Source of the DNA: CADEFF01 sp964569315
GTDB taxonomy: Bacteria; Pseudomonadota; Alphaproteobacteria; Dongiales; Dongiaceae
Assembly: GCA_964569315.1 (NCBI GenBank)
Contig: CAZMUZ010000022.1
Span: forward strand, 1 to 40,612
Direction of reading: 5' to 3'
Length of the DNA: 40,612 nt
Position 1 is the first letter of the stretch; each line of letters begins with the position of its first letter. The translations under genes and the position numbers were made by a program. This document shows positions 31,449 through 38,725 of the stretch, in pieces. The notes beneath the pieces were generated by a model, which saw only the letters and a list, made by a program, of their open reading frames with translations, did not search any database and was not told where the DNA came from.

Positions 31449-32350
31449 GAGCTGCGTCCTCCGCGACCTTGCGCCAGCATGCGCGCGACGCACTCCGCGA
31501 GCGAGTCCCGCCAGGGCCGTTGCCGGATACCGTATGCCTCGGCGATCCGGGTGCAGTCGAGGGCGGAATTGGCCGGGCGGCGAGCCGGGGTCGGGTATTC
31601 CGCGGTGGCGACGGGTTTCAGCGCCGGCGGCCGGTACCCATGCCGGGCGGCTTCGGCGAAGATCGCCTCGGCGAACTCGAAGCGCGACACCACGCCGCCG
31701 CCGCAATAGTGGAAGGTTCCATAGGGATGCTTGTCGCCCGTTCTGACCAGATCGTGAGCGATGATCGCCGCGGCGGCGGCCAGGTCCTCGACATAGGTCG
31801 GCGAGCCGATCTGGTCCGCGACGATGCGAAGCTCCGCGCGCTCGCGGCCGAGCCGCAGCATCGACGCGACGAAATTGTCGCCCTCATGGCTGTAGAGCCA
31901 GGCGGTGCGGATGATGACATGGCGGGGGTTGGCCTCGCGAACGGCGCGCTCGCCGGCTTCCTTCGTCGTGCCATAGACCGAGAGGGGTGCCACGGCATCC
32001 TGCTCGCGATAGGCGCCGGCCTTGCCGCCGTCGAACACATAGTCGGTCGAGAAATGGATGATGGGCGATTCCGCTTCGGCCGCGACGCGGGCGGCGTTGC
32101 CAGCGCCGAGACGGTTGACGCGGTCGGCCGCCTCCGGCTCGGCTTCGGCCCGATCGACGGCGGTATAGGCGGCGGCATTCGCCACGATTGCCCCGGCATG
32201 CATCTGGAGCGCGCGCCGGACGGATTCGAGGTCGGCGACATCGACCTCCGGGCGCCCGAAGCACTCGGCGTCGAGCCTCGGGTTGCGCCAGAGCGCGCGG
32301 GCAAGCTGCCCCGATCGACCCAGCACGCCCAGACTGACGATCACGGTCAC
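31445..32350 (-). CDS. rmlD: dTDP-4-dehydrorhamnose reductase RmlD
   Basis: Last enzyme of dTDP-rhamnose synthesis, reducing dTDP-4-keto-rhamnose with NAD(P)H. Short-chain dehydrogenase fold of 301 residues: N-terminal SLGVLGRSGQLARALW (nucleotide loop), ANAAAYTAVDRAE, STDYVFDG and the catalytic YGTTKEAGE with Tyr and Lys. I place the start at GTG 32350, ten bases after the rmlB stop; GTG 32344 is also possible, and no ATG is available near the true N-terminus. The frame continues far upstream inside rmlB without meaning. Confidence 0.93.
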   Translation of the reverse strand: MTVIVSLGVLGRSGQLARALWRNPRLDAECFGRPEVDVADLESVRRALQMHAGAIVANAAAYTAVDRAEAEPEAADRVNRLGAGNAARVAAEAESPIIHFSTDYVFDGGKAGAYREQDAVAPLSVYGTTKEAGERAVREANPRHVIIRTAWLYSHEGDNFVASMLRLGRERAELRIVADQIGSPTYVEDLAAAAAIIAHDLVRTGDKHPYGTFHYCGGGVVSRFEFAEAIFAEAARHGYRPPALKPVATAEYPTPARRPANSALDCTRIAEAYGIRQRPWRDSLAECVARMLAQGRGGRSS

Positions 32351-32360
32351 GCGGGCACCG

Positions 32361-33434
32361 TCACGCGGGGCGCCGATCCCCGGTCGCGACCGCCGCGAGA
32401 CCGAGCCGCTCGCCGCGATAGCCGCCGCTCCGGATCCGCTCCCACCAGACGCGGTTCTCCAGATACCAGCGAACCGTCTTCTCGAGGCCGGTTTCGAAGC
32501 TTTCGGTCGGACGCCAACCGAGATCGCGCGCGATCTTCGTCGCATCGATCGCATAGCGGAGATCGTGGCCCGGCCGATCGGCCACATATTCGATGAGATC
32601 TTCGTGCCGCCGTCCCGGCTGCAGCCGGTCCATGATGGCGCAGATCGCGCGCACCACGGCGATGTTCGGCCGCTCGGCGTCGCCGCCGACATTGTATTTC
32701 TCGCCGACCTTGCCTTGGGTCGCGACGAGATGGAGCGCCTCGGCGTGATCCTCGACATAGAGCCAGTCGCGGCGATTCTCGCCCTTGCCGTAGATCGGCA
32801 GCCTGCGGCCCTCGAGCGCGTTGATCACGACGAGCGGGATCAGCTTCTCGGGAAACTGGCAGGGGCCGTAATTGTTCGAGCAGTTGCTGATGACGACCGG
32901 CAGCCCGTAGGTGTGATGCCAGGCGCGGGCGAGATGGTCCGCCGCCGCCTTGCTCGCGGAGTAGGGCGAGTTCGGCTGGTAGAGCGAGTCCTCGTGGAAC
33001 CTGCCGGTCTCGCCCAGCGATCCATAGACCTCGTCGGTCGAGACATGGAGGAAGCGGAAGCGACGCGCGGCGTCGGGCTCGAGCTCACGCCAGTAGCGCC
33101 GCGCCATCTCGAGCATCACATAGGTGCCGCCGACATTGGTGTCGATGAAGGGACGCGGCCCGTCGATCGACCGATCGACATGCGATTCCGCCGCGAGATG
33201 CATGACGATGTCGGGCCGATGCCGCCGGAAGGCTTCGGCGACCGCCGCCTCGTCGCAGATATCCGCCTGCATCAGCGCGAAGCGGGGATCGTCGCTGACC
33301 GGCGCCAGCGAATCGAGATTGGCGGCGTAGGTGAGCTTGTCGAGGACCAGCAGCTCGGCCTGCGTCTCGTGGATGAGAAAGCGGGTGAGCGCGGATCCGA
33401 TGAAGCCGGCGCCGCCGGTGACGATGATGCGCAT
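32361..33434 (-). CDS. rmlB: dTDP-glucose 4,6-dehydratase RmlB
   Basis: Second enzyme of the pathway, converting dTDP-glucose to dTDP-4-keto-6-deoxyglucose. Extended SDR of 357 residues with NAD motif IIVTGGAGFIGSAL, VMHLAAESHVDRSIDGP, the catalytic STDEVYGSLG, and Y-x3-K in PYSASKAAADHL; NNYGPCQFPEKLIPL and GENRRDWLYVEDH are RmlB signatures. ATG 33434 starts at the Rossmann strand. It is 26 bases downstream of rmlC. Confidence 0.96.
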   Translation of the reverse strand: MRIIVTGGAGFIGSALTRFLIHETQAELLVLDKLTYAANLDSLAPVSDDPRFALMQADICDEAAVAEAFRRHRPDIVMHLAAESHVDRSIDGPRPFIDTNVGGTYVMLEMARRYWRELEPDAARRFRFLHVSTDEVYGSLGETGRFHEDSLYQPNSPYSASKAAADHLARAWHHTYGLPVVISNCSNNYGPCQFPEKLIPLVVINALEGRRLPIYGKGENRRDWLYVEDHAEALHLVATQGKVGEKYNVGGDAERPNIAVVRAICAIMDRLQPGRRHEDLIEYVADRPGHDLRYAIDATKIARDLGWRPTESFETGLEKTVRWYLENRVWWERIRSGGYRGERLGLAAVATGDRRPA

Positions 33435-33460
33435 GGCGCTAGAGGTTCCGGCGACCGACA

Positions 33461-34024
33461 TCACGCGGCATAGCGAAATGGCGGCTTCGCCGCGTCGAGC
33501 CGGGGCAAGGCACGGTCCTTCTCCGACAGGATCGCATCTCCCTCGCACACCGGCCAATCGATGCCGAGCGCCGGGTCCGCCCAGTAGATCCCGGAATCGT
33601 GCGCCGCCGAGTAGGGCGCGGTCACCTTGTAGAACACCAGCGCCTCGTCGGTGAGCGTGCAGAACCCGTGGGCGAAGCCCTCCGGAACGAGAATCTGATT
33701 GCCGCGCTCGGCGGAAAGCTCGACCGCGACATGGCGAAGGTAGGTCGGCGAGCCGAGCCTGATATCGAGCGCCACGTCGAGCACGCGCCCGGCCATGACG
33801 CCCACGAGCTTCGTCTGCGGCAGGGGTGCGAGCTGGAAGTGCATGCCGCGCACGGTGCCCCGTCTCGCCGACCGGGACAGATTGTCCTGCCGGAAATCGA
33901 GATCGATGCCGAGCGCGCGAAGCGCCTTCTCATTGTGCCACTCGGCGAAGAATCCGCGGGGATCGGCGAATCGTCGCGGCGTAATAACCTTAACGTCGGC
34001 GATGGCGGTGTCGTCGATCTGCAT
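33461..34024 (-). CDS. rmlC: dTDP-4-dehydrorhamnose 3,5-epimerase RmlC
   Basis: Third enzyme, epimerising C3 and C5 of the keto sugar. Cupin fold of 187 residues: PRRFADPRGFFAEWHNE, FRQDNLSRSARRGTVRGMHFQ (split around the catalytic H62), VPEGFAHGFCTL and the catalytic Tyr in VFYKVTAPYSAAHDSGIYW. It is the first gene of rmlCBDA on the minus strand and diverges from the GT41 gene across 189 bases. Confidence 0.95.
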   Translation of the reverse strand: MQIDDTAIADVKVITPRRFADPRGFFAEWHNEKALRALGIDLDFRQDNLSRSARRGTVRGMHFQLAPLPQTKLVGVMAGRVLDVALDIRLGSPTYLRHVAVELSAERGNQILVPEGFAHGFCTLTDEALVFYKVTAPYSAAHDSGIYWADPALGIDWPVCEGDAILSEKDRALPRLDAAKPPFRYAA

Positions 34025-34213
34025 CGATTGTCCGTTTGAGCGCGAGCCCGGCGCATGGTCAAATGGCGGCCATGGACCTTACCATGCCGGGCCCGAGCTC
34101 GGCCAAGCTCGGACGGCAGGGTTCACGTCCGGTAAACAAAACCTCAATAACATGATCGGTCCTGCGATGGGCCGCGTCTCCCGCGAAGGCTCGACACAAG
34201 GGATCTGACGGCG

Positions 34214-36532
34214 ATGGCGAAGTCGAAAGGCAAGGGCAGCCGCAGCGGGCGGGCGGGCGACTCGGCGTCGCCGCGACCGAAGCGTCCTGCCGCCCCGGCG
34301 AAGCCGGCCGCGACGCTCGCCGCCAAGCCGAAGCCGGCCGCCGACACGCCCAAGCCATCGGCGAGGAAGGCGAAGAAGCCGTCCGCGAAAAAGCCGGCCG
34401 CGCCAAAACCGGCGTTGGCCGCGAAGCCGCGCGGCGACGACCCGGCGTCGCCGACCGCCGCCAAGCCGACGCCGACCGTCGCTTCCTCGAGGCCGCCCGC
34501 GTCGGCGCGCATCATGGTGGTCGGCGCCGGGCCGATGCCGCCGCAGCCTGCCGCCGCGCCGCCGAAACCTGTTGCGCCGGCGCCGGCGCTCGAGCCCTAT
34601 CCGCAGGCGATCGCGCATTTCCAGGCGGGGCGGCTCGCCGAAGCGGAAGCGTTCTGCAGCAGCACGCTCGCCGACAAGCCGCAGGATTTCGACGCGATGC
34701 ATCTGCTCGGCGTCATCCGCCTGCGCCAAGGCGATTTCGCGCGCGCCTGCGAGCTCGTGCAGAAGGCCGTCGCGATCCGCCCGGGCGATGCGCAGGCGCA
34801 GCAGAATCTGGGCTCGTTGCTGGCGCTCCAGGGACGGCTCGACGAAGCGGCCACCTGCTACAGCCGCGCCATCGCGATCGATCCGCGCCAGGCGGATGCG
34901 CATTCGAACCTCGGGCTGCTGCTCTATAACCGCGGCCAGCCCGATGCGGCGATCGGCTGCTATCGCCGCGCGATCGAGATCAACCCCAGGCATCCGGAAG
35001 CGCATAACCGCCTCGCGCTCGTGCTGCTCGAGCAGAAGCAGCTCACCGAGGCGCTCGCCGCGGCAAAACGTGCGCTCGAGCTCAGGCCGAACTACACCGA
35101 AGCGCTCGGCCACCTCATTGTGCTGAAGCAGCAGGCCTGCGACTGGGCGGAGCTGCCCGAGCTCGAGGCGCGGCTCGACCAGCTCACGCGCCCGGCGCTG
35201 CAGCGCGGGCGCAAGAGCGGCGAGCAGGTCTTTCTCAGCATGGTGCGAAGCGACGATCCGGCGCGCAACCTTGCGACGGCGCGCGGCAGCGCCGAGGAGC
35301 TGCAGCGCCATGTCGCGAGCCTGCAGCTCCGCTTCCCGCACGAGCGGCGCCGCGGGCCGCGCTCCAAGATCACGCTCGGCTACGTCTCCGGCGATTTCCG
35401 CAACCATCCGCTCGCGCATCTCGTGCGCGGCCTCTTCCGCGCGCACGATCGCAGCCGGTTTCGGATTTTCGCCTACTCCTACGGGCCCGAGGACGAGACG
35501 CGCTATCGCGCGGACATCGCCGCCGGCGTCGACCAGTTCGTCGATCTGAGGAACGTCAATGCGGCCGACTGCGCGCGGCGCATCTACCAGGACAATGTCG
35601 ATATCCTGATCGACCTCGCCGGTCATATCGGCGGCAACCGCATGGAGATCGCAGCGCTTCGTCCGGCTCCCGTGCAGGTTTCCTATCTCGGCTTCCCCGG
35701 CACCACGGGGGCGAGCTTCTTCGACTACATCGTGGTCGATCGGACGATCGTGCCGGTGGGCGAAGAGAAGTTCCTCGCCGAGCAGCCGATCGTCATGCCG
35801 CATTCCTATCAGGCGAACGACAACACCCAGCCGATCTCGACGCGCGCGTTCCAGCGCGCGGAGTTCCGGCTGCCGGCGAAGGGCTTCGTATTCTGCTGCT
35901 TCAACAACACCTACAAGATCGATCCGCCGATGTTCGATCTCTGGATGCGACTCCTGCGCGCGCGTCCCGACTCGGTCCTGTGGCTCCTCAAGAGCAACGA
36001 TCTCGCCGAAGCCAATCTCAAGCGCGAGGCGTTGCAGCGCGACGTCGCGGCCGAACGCCTGATCTTCTCGCCGAAGCTGCCGAAGGACGAGCATCTGGCG
36101 CGGCTCGCGCTTGCCGATCTCGCGCTCGATACGCGGATCTGCAACGGTCATACGACCACGAGCGACGCGCTCTGGGCGGGCCTGCCGGTGGTCGCGCTGC
36201 GCGGCCGGCATTTCGCGAGCCGGGTGGCGGCGAGCCTGCTGGAAGCAGTCGGGCTCCCGGAGACGGTTACCGGGTCGATGGAGGACTATGAGGCGCTCGC
36301 CCTCAAGCTCTCCGAGGACGAGCCGATGCGCGCGGCGCTCCGCGCCAAGCTCCAGCGCCAGCGGCTGGTCTGGCCGCTCTTCGATACCCGGCGATTCGCT
36401 CGCAACCTCGAGACCGGCTTCGCCGAAGCCTGGTCGATCTTCGCGGCGGGCGAGGCCGCGCGCCCCATCCTGGTGCAGGACGGTGCTCCCGCCGGCGGCG
36501 CGATCGAGGCGGGGCTCGCCGCCCGGTCCTGA
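34214..36532 (+). CDS. TPR-containing GT41 (OGT/SPINDLY-like) glycosyltransferase
   Basis: Protein of 772 residues in three parts. Residues 1-110 are a low-complexity Lys/Ala/Pro-rich segment. About 128-305 holds five TPRs (for example AQQNLGSLLALQGRLDEAA, AHSNLGLLLYNRGQPDAAI). About 380-755 is the SPINDLY/GT41 catalytic domain with ITLGYVSGDFRNHPLAHL, DILIDLAGHIGGNRM, PAPVQVSYLGFPGTTG, FVFCCFNNTYKIDPPMFDLW and DTRICNGHTTTSDALWAGLPV. Family members transfer sugars such as GlcNAc to Ser/Thr or, in HMW1C, glucose to Asn of adhesins. ATG 34214. The next gene on the same strand is a giant repeat protein, a possible acceptor (inference). Confidence 0.9.
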   Translation: MAKSKGKGSRSGRAGDSASPRPKRPAAPAKPAATLAAKPKPAADTPKPSARKAKKPSAKKPAAPKPALAAKPRGDDPASPTAAKPTPTVASSRPPASARIMVVGAGPMPPQPAAAPPKPVAPAPALEPYPQAIAHFQAGRLAEAEAFCSSTLADKPQDFDAMHLLGVIRLRQGDFARACELVQKAVAIRPGDAQAQQNLGSLLALQGRLDEAATCYSRAIAIDPRQADAHSNLGLLLYNRGQPDAAIGCYRRAIEINPRHPEAHNRLALVLLEQKQLTEALAAAKRALELRPNYTEALGHLIVLKQQACDWAELPELEARLDQLTRPALQRGRKSGEQVFLSMVRSDDPARNLATARGSAEELQRHVASLQLRFPHERRRGPRSKITLGYVSGDFRNHPLAHLVRGLFRAHDRSRFRIFAYSYGPEDETRYRADIAAGVDQFVDLRNVNAADCARRIYQDNVDILIDLAGHIGGNRMEIAALRPAPVQVSYLGFPGTTGASFFDYIVVDRTIVPVGEEKFLAEQPIVMPHSYQANDNTQPISTRAFQRAEFRLPAKGFVFCCFNNTYKIDPPMFDLWMRLLRARPDSVLWLLKSNDLAEANLKREALQRDVAAERLIFSPKLPKDEHLARLALADLALDTRICNGHTTTSDALWAGLPVVALRGRHFASRVAASLLEAVGLPETVTGSMEDYEALALKLSEDEPMRAALRAKLQRQRLVWPLFDTRRFARNLETGFAEAWSIFAAGEAARPILVQDGAPAGGAIEAGLAARS

Positions 36533-37026
36533 GGCGAAAGCCGTACACCGGGCCGCCGCCGCAAGCCGGCTCCCCGTATTTCCCCCGGGAATGTTCGAAT
36601 TCGAAAATCCGAAGGCTGCTTCCGCCCCCGGAGGGGTGCCTTCCCGGCCCCCGGTCGGTACGGGCGGCGCTGAATAGCCCTGAAATTTTGGAATTTCCGA
36701 GGATGCAGGATACGACGGGTTCTTGACCGTCGGGACATAACCCAATCGACATCGAGGCGCTGGCAAACCCGGAGCGCCTTGAGGAGAGCCGGCGCCCGCA
36801 GGTTTGCGGTCCGCTGATCAAGTTGTGGCGGGCGGGGTTTCGGGACTCGCGATTTACCGAATAAAAACCAGTTAATACCACCCCCGTATATAGGTTGGGG
36901 GTGGATTCCCGTTGTCTGGCCGTAGTTTGAGAGAGATAAATTTGTGGTGAAATTCAGGCGAATTCCGCCTGGAAGGGGCCTCGGCGCAAGGGACGCGCCG
37001 AGGCGCGAGTCAGACAGGGGTCAGCA
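36533..37026 (+). promoter_or_regulatory. Long leader region of the RTX protein gene, with several dyads
   Basis: A 494-base stretch without a gene, more AT-rich at its right end than the neighbourhood. It holds TTCGAATTCGAA (36594-36605, symmetry extending to 36591-36608 with one mismatched pair), GAAATT/AATTTC (36682-36697), and CCACCCCC/GGGGGTGG (36878-36885 and 36897-36904) around GTATATAGGTT. A TATATA at 36887-36892 could be a -10 box, but no clear -35 box precedes it. AGGGG at six bases before ATG 37027 is the ribosome binding site. Confidence 0.45.
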
Positions 37027-38061
37027 ATGGCAACGGATTCCACCACTCCCGCGACCGGTGCGACGATTTCCACGCAATCGGCGCCCGCGGAACACGCTGC
37101 GGATGCAGGTGCGAATCCGAACATGGCGCAAGCGCCCGCGACAACCCCGGCGGGAACCCAGGTCGCCGCGGTCGGGCTTGCGGTCGATCCTGCGGTCGAT
37201 CCGACCGCCGTGCAGCTCGCCCAGACCGAGGAGGATGTCCTCGTCGTCCAGGAACCGGCGCCCGGCGAACGGGTCGTCTATGACGTCGATCCCGGTCAGA
37301 AGGTTCAGTTCGGTTTCGATCTCGATGATTCGCAGATCCGTCAGGTCGAAGGCGGCGTCGAGGTCGTGGCCCCCCTCGGCGGCATCGTCTTCCTCGACGG
37401 CATGTCCTTCGACGAGTTCCTCGTCGCCATCGGCGGCACGCCGGAATCGAGCCTCCAGGCTGCGGCCGGCGAAGGCCAGGGTGTCCCGGGCGCGGCGAAC
37501 GAGCAAGCCTCGTTCCGTCAGTTCGCCGAAGGCTCGCTGCTCGCCGCCCTCATCGCGAACGGCGTGGTCGATCCGACCGGTCTCGTCTATGGCGCGTTCG
37601 CGGGTCTCGAGGATCCGCTGCAGCCGCCGGAGAACGACAGCCACAACTGTCTCTTCACGCCGCTCGACGACAACGTCGATTTCGATACGGTGCGCGGCAA
37701 CTACGCCGAGGATTGCTTCTATCACGCGCTCGAAGGCGACGACTTCGTCCTCCTGCCCTCGACCTTCGCGGATGCGAATCTGGCGAACTACGATCCCGAT
37801 CACGGCTTCTTCGGCGATCAGGGCGACGACACCATCGTCGGCCGCGGCCTCGACGACATCGTCACCGGCGGCAATGGTGACGATTCCATTCTCGGCGGCG
37901 CCAATAACGACACCCTGATGGGCGGCGGCGGCGACGGCGAAGAGGGCAACGACGTCATCTTCGACGAGGACACGCTCCATGGCGGCAATGGCGACGATTC
38001 GCTCGTCGGCGGCGGCACGCAGGGCGGCTCGGGCAACGACATCATCTTCGATGAGGAATAG
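37027..38061 (+). CDS. RTX-type calcium-binding repeat protein, N-terminal part up to an in-frame TAG
   Basis: The first 344 codons of a large repeat protein. Residues 1-65 are Ala/Thr/Pro-rich without a Sec signal, as in type I secreted proteins. About 66-180 is a folded part (QKVQFGFDLDDSQIRQVEGG, VVAPLGGIVFLDGMSFDEFL) reminiscent of N-terminal domains of Bap-like T1SS adhesins. Two cysteines, C208 and C230, are unusual for an RTX protein. From about residue 260 glycine/aspartate nonapeptide-like repeats begin (GGNGDDSIL, GGANNDTLM). TAG 38059-38061 stops the frame, but the same repeats continue in frame immediately after it, so this is probably not the natural end. Confidence 0.75.
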   Translation: MATDSTTPATGATISTQSAPAEHAADAGANPNMAQAPATTPAGTQVAAVGLAVDPAVDPTAVQLAQTEEDVLVVQEPAPGERVVYDVDPGQKVQFGFDLDDSQIRQVEGGVEVVAPLGGIVFLDGMSFDEFLVAIGGTPESSLQAAAGEGQGVPGAANEQASFRQFAEGSLLAALIANGVVDPTGLVYGAFAGLEDPLQPPENDSHNCLFTPLDDNVDFDTVRGNYAEDCFYHALEGDDFVLLPSTFADANLANYDPDHGFFGDQGDDTIVGRGLDDIVTGGNGDDSILGGANNDTLMGGGGDGEEGNDVIFDEDTLHGGNGDDSLVGGGTQGGSGNDIIFDEE

Positions 38062-38725
38062 ATCGTCGGAGCCAACAGAAACGACACCATCGTCGGCGGC
38101 GGCAGCCAGGGCGGAGAGGGNNNNNNNNNNCACCGACATCATCGTCGACGGTTTCGAATCCCTGATCGGCGGCAACGGCTACGACTTTGTGTCTGGCGGC
38201 GGCAGCGAGGGCGACGCGGGCAGCGACATCATCGTCGACGACAGCGACAACATCGAAGGCGACAACGGCGACGACACGCTCGTCGGCGGCGCGAACCAGG
38301 GCGGTTCAGACAACGACGTGATCGTCGACACCAGCGACAATCTCGTCGGCGGGAACGGTGACGATTCCGTCGTCGGCGGCGCGAACCAGGGCGGTTCGGG
38401 CAACGACTTCATCTTCGACAACAGCGACAACGTCGAAGGCAACAACGGCGACGACAAGCAGATCGGCGGCGAGAAAGAGGGCGGAGAGGGCAGCGACACA
38501 TTAACGAAGAGCACCCCAATCGTCCGCGGCGACAACGGCGAAGACGCGCTGACCGGCGGCAAGAATGCCGGCGGCAACGGGAACGACGTCATCGACGATT
38601 CCGGCGACAACATCGCCGGCGGAAACGGCGACGATACCGTCTATGGCGACAAGAACCTCGGCGACAACGGCGACGATTCGCTGCTCGGCGCCGACATCCT
38701 TCGCGGCAACAACGGCGCCGACTAG
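38062..38725 (+). pseudogene. RTX repeat segment between two in-frame TAG codons, crossing the assembly gap
   Basis: The repeat frame continues directly from TAG 38059 (IVGANRNDTIVGGGSQGGEG), enters the N run, and resumes after it as TDIIVDGFESLIGGNG up to TAG 38723-38725. With exactly ten N the frames before and after the gap differ by one; a true gap length divisible by three restores a single frame. The unit here is about 35 residues (GGNGDDSVVGGANQGGSGND and DNSDNVEGNNGDD). There is no start codon of its own with a ribosome binding site, so it is part of the larger gene rather than an independent one. Confidence 0.6.
38121..38130. other. Assembly gap (ten N)
   Basis: Ten undetermined bases inside the repeat array, most likely a placeholder of unknown true length where repeats could not be resolved. 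Confidence 0.95.

Noticed and set aside
34079..36766. An 895-codon open frame on the minus strand across the GT41 gene
   Set aside because: Antisense shadow; the plus-strand frame has clear TPR and GT41 motifs, whereas this one has only Arg-rich composition.
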